Shown: positions 43,395 through 53,200 of the stretch, piece after piece
Layout of the letters: each line of letters starts with the position of its first letter
How positions within the stretch are numbered: position 1 is the first letter of the stretch
The notes under the pieces: model-generated
The model's database searches: none
What the model saw: the letters and a program-made list of their open reading frames with translations, nothing else
Told to the model about the DNA's origin: nothing
Assembly: GCA_945878575.1 (NCBI GenBank)
Contig: CAMDUB010000003.1
Coordinates: 42,827-106,826 of the forward strand
Reading direction: 5' to 3'
DNA length: 64,000 nucleotides
Source: Phycisphaera mikurensis NBRC 102666
GTDB lineage: Bacteria > Planctomycetota > Phycisphaerae > Phycisphaerales > SM1A02
Made by a program: the position numbers and the translations under genes

Positions 43395-44531
43395 ATGGAC
43401 GATGCTCTCAGCAATGATGTGCACGCTGCGGAGTCTACGGAGGCGTACCATCGTGCGGTGCCCACTCCGACGAATGCCCACGGATTGCCTGAATTTGCCC
43501 GCGCGCCCACCAATGGTGACTTGACGCCGTTCATCGCTGCGCTTGTGGGTGGTCGAACGCTCCTGCGTGGCGAGTCACAAGCCGCATTCGAATGCCTCAT
43601 GTCTGGTGAGTGCCACCCGGCTGAGATTGGTGCGTTACTTGCGCTGTTGGCAACGCGCGTGCCCACCGCCGAAGAACTTGCTGGTGCCGCTACTGTCATG
43701 CGCGCGCATGTTGACCCCGTGGATACCGGCGTTCCAGCTGAGGCGCTCTTGGATACTGCTGGTACTGGTGGCACCACAAAGCTATTCAATGTCTCCACCG
43801 CCGCAGCCATTATTGCGGCGGCGGCTGGTGCAAAGGTCGCAAAGCATGGCAACCGCAGTCGGACCGGTCGCGGTAGCGCTGAGGTGCTTATGGAGTTGGA
43901 GGTCCATGTTGACGCGGGGCGTGAAACCCAGCGCCGGTGCATGGATGAGGCTGGAATCTGTTTCTGCTTTGCCATTCACCATCACCCCGCCACGCGACAT
44001 GTGATGCCTGTGCGAAAAGCGCTTGGAATTCCAACCATCTTCAATCTGCTTGGGCCGCTCACCAACCCCGCTGGTGCCAAGCGGCAGATTGTTGGTGTGT
44101 ATGCCCCACAATTTGTTCGACCGGTGGCTGATGCATTGGCAATGCTTGGCGCTGTGCGCGCGGTGGTGGTGCACGGAACCGACGGTCTTGATGAATGCTC
44201 CATCACCTCACCAACCATGATTGCTGATGTGCAACATGGAGTGGTAACCGAACGACTGCTGAGTACTGATGAATTTGGATTTCCGGTTGCTGCACACGCC
44301 GACCTTGCTGCCGGTGATCTTGCGGGAGCTGCGAAACTGTTGTCAGCAATTCTCACTGGTAGCGAACAAGGTCCTCGGCGACACATGGCTGTTGTTAATG
44401 CCGGCCTCGCCATCATGGCCGCCGGCCTTGCCGACAACATGCCGTCTGGCATCCAACTGGCCGAGGCCGCCATTGACTCTGGCGGTGCCGCGCAGACCCT
44501 GGAGAGGCTTCGGACCGCTTCCCGCCAGTAA
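43395..44531 (+). CDS. trpD: anthranilate phosphoribosyltransferase
   Basis: Second step of tryptophan synthesis: joins anthranilate to phosphoribosyl pyrophosphate. The 378 residues carry LDTAGTGGTTKLFNVST (PRPP loop, about 117-133), KHGNRSRTGRGSAEVL (about 153-168) and FNLLGPLTNPAGAKRQ. There is an N-terminal extension of about 40 residues before the helical domain. It stands alone with no other trp gene nearby, suggesting dispersed trp genes. It is divergent from lgt, their start codons being three bases apart, so each promoter must lie in the other gene. Confidence 0.94.
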   Translation: MDDALSNDVHAAESTEAYHRAVPTPTNAHGLPEFARAPTNGDLTPFIAALVGGRTLLRGESQAAFECLMSGECHPAEIGALLALLATRVPTAEELAGAATVMRAHVDPVDTGVPAEALLDTAGTGGTTKLFNVSTAAAIIAAAAGAKVAKHGNRSRTGRGSAEVLMELEVHVDAGRETQRRCMDEAGICFCFAIHHHPATRHVMPVRKALGIPTIFNLLGPLTNPAGAKRQIVGVYAPQFVRPVADALAMLGAVRAVVVHGTDGLDECSITSPTMIADVQHGVVTERLLSTDEFGFPVAAHADLAAGDLAGAAKLLSAILTGSEQGPRRHMAVVNAGLAIMAAGLADNMPSGIQLAEAAIDSGGAAQTLERLRTASRQ

Positions 44532-44615
44532 ATCTGGTCGTTGTTGATTTCTACGTAAAACCACCTGAAATTCAGCGGTGATTTCGGTTGTGTGGTGATA
44601 CGTCCGTAGCGTTCA

Positions 44616-46988
44616 GTGATGGACGTCAAAGGTGATGAACTGGCTCCCCAGGAGCGGTGGCCACTCGCCTTCCGCTGTGCCATTGCCATGGCGGGTGGCG
44701 CTGCGGTGGTGTGGAACATTCGCCGCATTGTTGATCGGCTCCCTGATGAACCAACCATCGTCGACGTCTCATCATGGAGCTATGCAACCGCGACGATCAT
44801 TCTTGCGGTTGTTGTGGCATGTACAGCGTCCATGATGGCGCTACTTGTGAAGCAGCGTTGGTTACGTGACGCTTTGGCCATACTCGCGGTGACTACTGTT
44901 GGGTGCGCACTTGCAACAGTGTCTGCTGTTCAACAATCACCTTTTGAATCAATGACTGATCGACCAGTGACTGTGATTGGTGTAGTCGCTTCTGCGGCCC
45001 GTATGGATGACGGTGGTACCGATCGACTTTCAAAGTACGCCATCCGGACGGCTGCGCAGTCGTTTGTTCTACGGGTCACTTCGGTGGTTGGTATTGACAG
45101 TCCGGGTGAACTCGATTGTGAAATATTGATCCGAGTTTCTGGGCTTGCACCCCTGCCAGCGCGTGGGGTGCGCGTCTGTGTACGTGGCTGGTATTCGCCA
45201 CCGTCAACCACCATGAATCCCGGGTCCCGAGCTCGCCGTGCCACGGGAAGTATCTCCACCACGAGCGCAACACTGGTAGCTCCAATGAATGTTGGCATGG
45301 TTGATTCGTTCATGGTTCGAATGCGCGGAGTAACCCACCGAGCGCTATCCAAGGCAATGCCAGAATGGGCATCGCCGGAGAGTCGAGCACTGGTTGCCGC
45401 CATGACTACCGGCGTTCGACTGCCTGGCCTATCGCGACCATCATCTGAATTCCGTGCCGCGGGAATGAGTCATGTGCTTGCAATCAGTGGATTCAATGTC
45501 GCGGTGCTCATCGCAGCATGTGCTGGCACCGCGAAGTTACTGCGCGCTTCGTCACGGTGGCGCGCCATCATCGCCATCGTCGTCGCGGCTACATTCTTGG
45601 CCGTGACTGAACCAGACACAAGTGTTCTGCGCGCGGGTTTGGGCGCTGGACTTGCGTCAATTGCCTCGATCCGAGGTGGACAAGCCCGCGGCCTGGGAAC
45701 CCTTGGTGTGGTGGCCTTGGTGACAATGCTCCTTGATATCAATGCTGTTGCTGGTGCTGGTTTTCAGCTGAGTTACGGGGTGGTTGTTGCCTTGTTGGTG
45801 ATTACCCCGCGTGTTCATCGGCGCTGGGATGAGCGCACGCAGCGCTGGTGGATGCATATTCCAGTGAAGCGCATTGCCAGTAGTGAGGCTGCGTCTATTG
45901 TGCGGTCGTCAATACTTGAGGCACTGATTGCTGCGCTAGTGGCATGGACGGTCAGTACACCGATCGCGGTATGGCATGCTGGTTCGATGAATGGTTGGGC
46001 TGCTCCACTCAGCGTCATCACCATGCCGGCCGCGGCCATCACGACTATTGCTGGTGTTGGAGCGATTGTCAGCATGGATCTTGCACCGCCAATTGGTCGC
46101 TTGTGTGGCGCGGTGGCAACCACCTGCGCGGCAACCCTGGGTGCAACAGCCGCCATGGCCGCTTCCGCTCCCGGTGGAACGTGGTGCACCGGTCGGCCGG
46201 ATGTGTGGTGGACCGTTGTTGCTTTAATTGCGTGTGTCGCAGCGTGGATCGCTGCCCACCAGACATCTCGACTTCTTAATTGGTTTGTGACAGTTTCACT
46301 AATTTTCGGCCTTTGGGTAGGAGCGTTTCGACCATACGCCCAATCGCCTGGTCCTGGTGAAGTATTCGTCGAATCGATCGCTGTTGGGAACGGCGCATGC
46401 CACTTGATTCGCACCAACACCACCACTGTCCTGGTCGATGCTGGAACTTCTGGTGACTCCAGTGCTGGTTCGCGCCGGATAGTGCCAGCACTTGCGGCGC
46501 TTGGTGTTCGCCATATTGATCGGCTGATCATCGGGTCGCGATCACTGGCCGAAGTATCTGGCGTCCCAGAAGTACTGCTGGCATTCAAGGTTGGCGCCGT
46601 GGTCATGGATACCCGATGCCTTGCTGCATTTCGAAGCGCGCGCGATGGCTTTCCGACCGATGTACTTCATGCCATCGCAGAGCGAAACATTCCGATATTT
46701 TCAGTGGTCGACAAGCAGTCTTTCGATCTTGGCAACGTCTCCATGACGGCAATAGTGCCGCCACCAAACCCTGCTGCCCGACACGACAATGGTGGTCTCA
46801 TGCTTGAGATTCGGCATCGGGACTGGTTGCCGGCAGTGAAGTCTGTACTGGTATGTGGCGATCCAAAGCTCGCTGTACGCGCGCAATTGCTGACTACCCC
46901 AGCGGCAGGCGACTGTGCGATTCGAACTATCGCTGACGACCGCCGCAGGTTGCAATTGCAACTATGGACCATCCGTGGGTGGAAGTGA
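44616..46988 (+). CDS. comEC: ComEC/Rec2-type DNA uptake channel
   Basis: Inner-membrane channel for single-stranded DNA during natural transformation. The 790-residue protein has N-terminal membrane helices and an OB-like domain (DUF4131 region, about 90-215), the competence channel domain with SHVLAISGFNVAVLIA (about 285-300) and about eight helices, and a C-terminal MBL-type domain (about 590-790). In that last domain the usual THPDxDHxGG metal motif is replaced by IGSRSLAEVSG, so hydrolase activity is probably lost. Other competence genes are not in the window. It is convergent with the final gene of the MoxR operon. Confidence 0.88.
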   Translation: MMDVKGDELAPQERWPLAFRCAIAMAGGAAVVWNIRRIVDRLPDEPTIVDVSSWSYATATIILAVVVACTASMMALLVKQRWLRDALAILAVTTVGCALATVSAVQQSPFESMTDRPVTVIGVVASAARMDDGGTDRLSKYAIRTAAQSFVLRVTSVVGIDSPGELDCEILIRVSGLAPLPARGVRVCVRGWYSPPSTTMNPGSRARRATGSISTTSATLVAPMNVGMVDSFMVRMRGVTHRALSKAMPEWASPESRALVAAMTTGVRLPGLSRPSSEFRAAGMSHVLAISGFNVAVLIAACAGTAKLLRASSRWRAIIAIVVAATFLAVTEPDTSVLRAGLGAGLASIASIRGGQARGLGTLGVVALVTMLLDINAVAGAGFQLSYGVVVALLVITPRVHRRWDERTQRWWMHIPVKRIASSEAASIVRSSILEALIAALVAWTVSTPIAVWHAGSMNGWAAPLSVITMPAAAITTIAGVGAIVSMDLAPPIGRLCGAVATTCAATLGATAAMAASAPGGTWCTGRPDVWWTVVALIACVAAWIAAHQTSRLLNWFVTVSLIFGLWVGAFRPYAQSPGPGEVFVESIAVGNGACHLIRTNTTTVLVDAGTSGDSSAGSRRIVPALAALGVRHIDRLIIGSRSLAEVSGVPEVLLAFKVGAVVMDTRCLAAFRSARDGFPTDVLHAIAERNIPIFSVVDKQSFDLGNVSMTAIVPPPNPAARHDNGGLMLEIRHRDWLPAVKSVLVCGDPKLAVRAQLLTTPAAGDCAIRTIADDRRRLQLQLWTIRGWK

Positions 46989-47004
46989 CGCAAGTCGTTT
47001 CCAG

Positions 47005-48237
47005 TCAGCGTGGGAATAGAACCGCGCGCTCCAGGGTCACCGTATCGCCCACCGCATTGCCATCGGCGGGCTGTAACTCAATTTCAAACGGTGCAACCGG
47101 CAAATCAACCCGAATTTCCACACGCGCCCGGTTTGACTCGAACCGCTCCCGAAGCAGTTCCTTGCCACTCGCGCGAATCACTACGTCCACACTACCGGCG
47201 AGTCGCGCTGTTGGTGTGCGGTATGCCACAGCCACCAGGCGGGTGTTCACCGCCTGTGCTGGGTAAGTCAGTAGAACCGGACCATCAAGTTCCAATGGCG
47301 GCGCGTCGAGCGCCCATGTTCCTGGTGCCGCCACTGGAATAGAAGTTGTGAATCGGAATCCCTCACAACCCTGAGGAATAGAAGCCACTGGCGTGAGTGT
47401 TGCCAGTGGAGTTGCTGAATCTGGCGAAGATTGAACGGCCAATACGCGGTCGCGCGGCACTGTGAGTACTGGTGTCTTCGCACCTGCAATACCCATGATT
47501 CGCAGGTAATTGGCACTCATCCAACTCACCGATGGCCCATCAAGCACTGTTCCATCAGTGAGCCACACGCGGCATCCACTACGTGGCTTGCTTGGCCCAA
47601 CCAAACTCAACGCGGTAATGGTGTCCATGGCGACCGTCAGTGTGGTTGTTGTTCCAGATCCAACATCAACCGTTACTGTCGTGGGGCTTATCTCGCTGAT
47701 AAACCCTGTGACGCGATCGCCATTCTTTAGTTGAATGACATCTGTATCTGTTGCTGATGGTGGCGCGTTTCGGCCAAAGACAAGCGATCGAATCTCGTCG
47801 GTGACCAGTACACGTGGCGCACACCACAATGAGACCCAGGTTGCCACCCCTTGGCGATTCTCAAGTTTCCCAGGAATTCGCTGGCCATCAACAAGCACGA
47901 GCTGCGCACTATTGTTTGTGGTTGCCAGCGACGTGTTTGCAAGCAACGCCGACATGGATGATGAGTCGCCTGGTGTCTGACGTGGTGACACAAGTCCCAC
48001 AACAGCGTCGGTGCCAACCACCAGGTAGGTCAGATCTTGAGCGATGGTTTCATCCTTGGCAACCCGCTGTTGTGGCTGATTGGAAAGTGTCGGCACCACA
48101 ATCTTTTCGGGGTTTTCAGCTGGGATCTGCGCGTGTGCACCGCCGCCTGTAGTGCTGCACAACCCATGGGAGCACCACAGCGCCATCGCCACGCCCAGTG
48201 CCTGCCGCTTCAAACGTGGTTGATCGGTAATGCTCAT
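47005..48237 (-). CDS. exported protein, unknown, last gene of the MoxR operon
   Basis: Not recognised. A 410-residue protein with a probable signal peptide (hydrophobic about 13-24, then ending near AHA-Q) and largely beta-strand content. A repeated pattern occurs twice: VDGQRIPGKLENRQG and KNGDRVTGFISEISPTTV, then LTDGTVLDGPSVSWM, which look like small SH3- or Tudor-like beta units. The C-terminal 110 residues resemble a jelly-roll carbohydrate-binding-like sandwich, ending VERAVLFPR-like strands. The ATG at 48237 overlaps the upstream stop (ATGA). Confidence 0.75.
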   Translation of the reverse strand: MSITDQPRLKRQALGVAMALWCSHGLCSTTGGGAHAQIPAENPEKIVVPTLSNQPQQRVAKDETIAQDLTYLVVGTDAVVGLVSPRQTPGDSSSMSALLANTSLATTNNSAQLVLVDGQRIPGKLENRQGVATWVSLWCAPRVLVTDEIRSLVFGRNAPPSATDTDVIQLKNGDRVTGFISEISPTTVTVDVGSGTTTTLTVAMDTITALSLVGPSKPRSGCRVWLTDGTVLDGPSVSWMSANYLRIMGIAGAKTPVLTVPRDRVLAVQSSPDSATPLATLTPVASIPQGCEGFRFTTSIPVAAPGTWALDAPPLELDGPVLLTYPAQAVNTRLVAVAYRTPTARLAGSVDVVIRASGKELLRERFESNRARVEIRVDLPVAPFEIELQPADGNAVGDTVTLERAVLFPR

Positions 48238-49427
48238 TTTTGGAAGATTGGAAGGTAGCGCTTTGGCATCTGCATGATGATCAGCGCCATTGATGTTCCG
48301 AGTGGTTGTCCCCACTGTGGATCAGACCAACTGCCGTCGGGATTCTGGTGTTGGATCAACTCTGATCGGATGCGCGGCCACCAAGCTTTCCACCAATCAC
48401 CACCTGCCAGATACATCGCTTGTGCGGCGTAATAGTGCCCGTAAAAGTAATACGCTTGCACCGCTGGCCCAGCGCCATCGGGTGTTGCGGCACGGCGGAC
48501 ATATGCCAAGCCACGTGGGATGGAATCATCGTCATACACACCGGCATAGAACAACGTGGCAACACCCGCTGCTGTGCGAGGCCAACCACTCGCCCCGGAT
48601 GTCCGCATGTAACGAAACCCACCATCTGGATTTTGGCATTCGCGGACGTACCGAACTGCGTTGTCGATCACTTGCTTGGGAATGCGAATTCCCGCATTGC
48701 GAGCACTGCGTAGCGCCATGACCTGGCAGATGGTGACACTCACATCCGCGTCGTCAGGAACGGGGTTGTAGCGCCAGCCACCTTCGTCATTTTGACTGTT
48801 TTCAATCAGACGAATCGCACGCGTGAGCGCATCGCGAACACGCGCATCATCGGACGACATTCCGTAGATTTCGCCGAGAAAAAGCGCTGCGAACCCGTGT
48901 CCGTACATGGGGCCATTCATGTTCTCGCTCGATACAAGGCCACTCTCGGAGACGTGTTGCAACACGTATTCCAGTGCTCGTGCCACCGCCGCGCCGTAAC
49001 GACCACGTCCTGGCACGTTCCCGTCACCCATCAGTGCAAGTGCACACAGTGACACAATGCCCGCGTTGCCGCTCATGCGGCCTTTGCCAAAGCTACCGTC
49101 GGGATTTTGTGACTTTGCAAGCCACTCCAAGCCCTGCTCGACCGAGTCCCGCCATTGTGGATTTGTTTCGTTCTGACTTGGTGCGTTTTGGGCCGAGACG
49201 CCAGCATCAACTGGCCGCTTTACGTCTGGTTCGATAGCGACGTCTGGAGCGGTGACTTTCGAAACAGTGGATGGTGGTGGTGCAGTTGGATCAGGTGCCG
49301 CAGTTACAGCGGGTGGTACGGTTACTACGGGTGATGCGGGTGACACATTGGCCGGTGCTACCGCAGGCGGCTGTTGCCACAAGGACACCATCAACACGGC
49401 GACTGTTGCTACGAACGGATACATCAT
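48234..49427 (-). CDS. exported protein with squalene-cyclase/prenyltransferase-type repeats
   Basis: A 397-residue protein with an N-terminal signal segment, a Pro/Val/Thr-rich spacer (about 18-85) and an alpha-barrel of repeats marked by QNPDGSFG, QNDEGGWRY, QNPDGGFRY and QNPDGSWSD. These resemble the QW repeats of squalene-hopene cyclases and the repeats of prenyltransferases, but the acid motif of cyclases (DxDD) is not intact (DDADVS), so a binding or structural role is more likely than triterpene cyclisation. It is a usual member of planctomycete MoxR/BatA operons. Translationally coupled on both sides (ATGA). Confidence 0.82.
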   Translation of the reverse strand: MMYPFVATVAVLMVSLWQQPPAVAPANVSPASPVVTVPPAVTAAPDPTAPPPSTVSKVTAPDVAIEPDVKRPVDAGVSAQNAPSQNETNPQWRDSVEQGLEWLAKSQNPDGSFGKGRMSGNAGIVSLCALALMGDGNVPGRGRYGAAVARALEYVLQHVSESGLVSSENMNGPMYGHGFAALFLGEIYGMSSDDARVRDALTRAIRLIENSQNDEGGWRYNPVPDDADVSVTICQVMALRSARNAGIRIPKQVIDNAVRYVRECQNPDGGFRYMRTSGASGWPRTAAGVATLFYAGVYDDDSIPRGLAYVRRAATPDGAGPAVQAYYFYGHYYAAQAMYLAGGDWWKAWWPRIRSELIQHQNPDGSWSDPQWGQPLGTSMALIIMQMPKRYLPIFQK

Positions 49428-50212
49428 CGCTTTGGCTCCTCTGCCAGGCGTCGGTAGTAGTCCTGAGTCAACTGTCGATACGCGGCGCTCATTGGATCGC
49501 GCAACCCCTGGCGAACAGCCTCACGAACACGCGGCGGCAGGCGCCCCCACTCCGCGCGCCCCTCATCAAACTGTGCGTCATTCATGGTTGGATCGGCTAG
49601 TTCCGGTGGTTCGTTTGAAGTGGCGTCACCATCCTTGCGACGCTTTCCATTCGCTCCATCTTGGTCTTGTTTGCCATCACGACCACCCCGTGGTTGGCCG
49701 TTCTCGCCTGGTTCAGGTTTCTTGCCATCTTGACCGTCCTTGCTGTCCTTGCCATCTTTACCGTCTTTAGCGCCCTGGTTTTTGCCCTTCCCACTCTGCC
49801 CTTGGGACTGTTGCCCCTGTGAACTTTGCCCCTGCTGCGACTGTTGTTGCTTCATTCGTTGTGCAGTGGCGATGAGTTCGTCAAGCTTTCGAACCACCGA
49901 CTCTTGAACACGCCGGGTTGAGATTCCGGAATCATTCGCTTCCAACAATTGTGCGCTGTGCTTCATATCGTCAATCGCTGAGTTCAAGATGTCGCGCGGC
50001 TTTGCGCCATCCAGACTGCGTTGCAGCTCGGACGCATCAGTCGTGGTGTCTGATTGTTTGGCGCCATCGCCAAGTCCAAGCGCTTCATCAAGGGACGGCG
50101 GTTTGTCAGCCGCAGATGGTGTTGATGGTTGGGCTGGGACTGGTGGCTGGACTGGGACTGGTGGCGCCACCGCAATGCACAGACTGAATACGTACATGCT
50201 GAGATTCATCAT
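49424..50212 (-). CDS. exported low-complexity protein with collagen-like KDG/GQS repeats
   Basis: Not recognised. A 262-residue protein with an N-terminal hydrophobic signal (MMNLSMYVFSLCIAVA), a Pro-rich start, a helical segment (about 75-130, DDMKHSAQLLEAND, KLDELIATAQRMKQQQ), a central low-complexity tract of KDG, GQSS and DGQ triplets (about 125-205), and a helical C-terminus (RLPPRVREAVRQGLRDPMS then YRQLTQDYYRRL). The C-terminal segment recurs in planctomycete proteins of this operon. The ATG at 50212 overlaps the stop of the upstream gene (ATGA). Confidence 0.75.
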   Translation of the reverse strand: MMNLSMYVFSLCIAVAPPVPVQPPVPAQPSTPSAADKPPSLDEALGLGDGAKQSDTTTDASELQRSLDGAKPRDILNSAIDDMKHSAQLLEANDSGISTRRVQESVVRKLDELIATAQRMKQQQSQQGQSSQGQQSQGQSGKGKNQGAKDGKDGKDSKDGQDGKKPEPGENGQPRGGRDGKQDQDGANGKRRKDGDATSNEPPELADPTMNDAQFDEGRAEWGRLPPRVREAVRQGLRDPMSAAYRQLTQDYYRRLAEEPKR

Positions 50213-53200
50213 GGCTTTCCTCCTGCACCAGAACCACCCGTGGTCGGCGCGTCGCTGTTGTTTGGTGACTCCATATTCACATCGGGCGGACGTGATTGCT
50301 CTTCCATCGCCTTTACCCATCGCTCGCCGAGTTCCGTCAGTCGCTTCTGCCGCATAGCGATTCGTGCGAGGTATGCCGTTCGATCAGCCTCTGGCAAATC
50401 ACTGGCACTCTTGGTGTCGTCCAGGACACGCTGCGCCATGGTGCGCAATAGGCGAAGTTCAGCCATCGGTGGAACACGCGGCGCGCCGGCCATTGATCCG
50501 CCGCCTGGTGGCTGTTGACCACCACCTTCCTTCGGAGCTTCCGCGAATGGATCATCGGCCTCTGGCGGATCTGCAAGTGCCTCAATGAGTGATGCCAATG
50601 AAGCTTCTACCTCTCGTTGCACCAACACCGTCCGTTTTGAAACCGCTGACGCAGAGAGATCTTGCCCGGCCAGTGTGCTGGCTGAAATCATCTCTTGATT
50701 GCTTGTGGCGTATAGCTCACTGCCTGAGACATCCCCACGCGCGCCAATGGTGGTGAGTAACCCTGTTACGGTTGCTTGTTCAGCAGCAATTCGTTTGCTT
50801 TCCACAAATCCGCGTCGATCGAGGGTTTTCCCTGGAGCAGGAACGATCGCCTCCGCGCCGCTACGCGCACTCCGCTGTCGCTCCAATACTTGCTCATACA
50901 CCCCACGCAGTTCTTCACGACGTAGGTTTTCTGCGTCCTTTTCTGCATCATTCTTGGCTTTCTGTGCGGAAGCAAGTGCTTCTTGGATGGAATTGCGCGC
51001 CGCATCAAGTCCTTCTTGCGCTTGTGCAACATCCGCCGCTTCCTTTCGCAAAGATGTCGCCACAGCATCAAGCTGCTCCGCCCCACGAATGATCAAGGTA
51101 GTGGTCCGGCGCATCGGTTGACCTGCAGCAGCGGCATTCTCCGCGATTCCTGAGGCATTCCGAGAGAGTTGCAACATGAGCTTCGCCACGCGATCCACTT
51201 CTGCCACGTCCGTAGCAGTCAACTTCTGCATAGTCAGCGTGTTTGTCTCAATCGTCCCCAAGAGCGAGCGCAGTGCGTCAACCACATCAGTAATCCGTCG
51301 CTCAAGTTCTTCGGTGCGCCGCTTGTTTTGATTCTTCATCGCCTGCTGCATTGCCTGCACAGCTTGTTGTGCCTGCTGTTGTGACTGTTGCGCACCCTGC
51401 ATCTGATTTTTCTCGGTTTGCTGCGCTGCTTGTTCAAGTTGCCGAGCTAAACCACGGTCGTCCGCCTCCTGCTGAGCCTCGCGCATCGCTTCTGCCGCGC
51501 CTTCGTCGGGTTTGTCTTGTTTCTGAATTTCCTCAGCGCGCTTTCCAAGGTCTTCCGCCAGCGCGCGTGCCTCTGCTGCTGCTTCGCGCTGAGCCTGCGC
51601 AGACCGATCCATGAGCGCCTTAGTCTCTTCTGAGAGTTGGTTGCGTTGCTTTCCAACAGACTTCTCTGCAGCCGCACGAGTGTCCTTACTTGCAACATCA
51701 ATACGCTCGGCAAGTTTGTCAATGCGGCGAGTGAGCTCTGCAGTCTCTCGATCACGTTGCAGCGCCGTTTCAAGGTCTGCTAAAGCGCTTTCCGACTCAC
51801 TGGCGCGCTCAGCCGCGTTGTCAACAAGCGCAGCGTCTGGTAGCGCGGTGGCACCTTCTTGTGAGCGCTGCGATGCGGTACGCGCCAGTTCGCTCGCCTC
51901 TTGAATGGTCTCTGAAAGTCCCTCGCCATCAGTCTTGTTGCGTTCTAACTTTGATGCAAGTTCCGCCAACGACCGCTCGAATGCCGCGATTCGATCCGCC
52001 ATTCGACCCTCAGAGCCAGCGATCTGTGCTCGCTCTGCCTCAGTTGCCGCCGCGCCGTTCGCTTTGGTTCGTTCGGCAACATCCTTGATCGCATCAGCAA
52101 TGCCTGCCTGCTCTTCACGCAATCGACCAGCGGCCTCACGCATCTGCCCAAGGCGCGAACGTACTTGCGCGGACAACTCACTGGCGGAGATAACCCGAAA
52201 CACTCGCGGCGAACTCACCACCGCTGATCGTGGCGATCCATTGTTCTCAAATGCATCGGTGATGTTTCCAACACACACCACGCGGTCGCCTGGTTCCACA
52301 GCGAATTCTGCAAGCAACAGGGTGGTTTCAACACGCGCGCTGGTTCCTTGCGACCCTTCAACAGTCGAAACACGGCGCGATGGCGCATCGTTGTGAATCA
52401 CCGACACGTCAATCCATGATCGTTTCACGCCAAAGTCATCTCGGCCTTCGGCAACAACCAGTGGTGTAGCGGCTGGTGTCACGGTTTCATCAGCGGTGGG
52501 TTCAACAATGGTGATTGCGGGTGGCGCATCATCAATTGCTGGTATCTCAAACGCAATTCGCTCTGAGGGGAGAATTCCATCGGTGCCGCGTGGTTTCAAT
52601 TCCAACACACCACGGCCACTAGCAACCCAAATCATGCTCCAGTGTGTCTGGTCACCGCCATCCACTGTGAATTGTGGAGTGATCTGTGTTCCATCCACTC
52701 CTACGATGGAGATGGTTTCCGTAAGCCACAAAGCGCGGGCAGATGGCTCTGTTGGAACAGCAGTCGTACCGCGCATCACTGTGTCAATAGTGATGGTCGA
52801 TCCAGTGAGTACTGGCGGCGAAACAGTGGCGCGCCGGTCAGTGCCTGTTCCAAGCTCAATGGTTCGAATATCTACCCGACCACTCAGGTACGCCGGTGGT
52901 GTCACAGTGGCGCGCGCTGATACAACAACCGGTGGCGGAACCAGCCGAATGACGATCGGCAGTGTCTCCATGTCCTCTGTGCGGAAGAGCACCTCGATTG
53001 ACTCGCCATCAGTCTCCACCAAGCGCTCAAACGCGCCATCAGGCTGAGCAGACAGAAGCACTTTGCGCCACTCGCCATCACCATCGCGCATTAGCCGGTA
53101 CTCAGCCTCCACTCGCATATCTGCTGCGTCGCCACGCACTGATTGCGCCCGCAACGACAGCGCAACACCACGTGGATGAACCAACGAAGCCATGGCGGGC

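Noticed and set aside
48234..49427. Squalene-hopene cyclase
   Set aside because: The protein has QW-like repeats but is short, exported, and lacks an intact DxDD acid motif.
49600..49860. CRISPR-like array
   Set aside because: The short repeated units are codon repeats inside a low-complexity protein, with no spacers of constant length.
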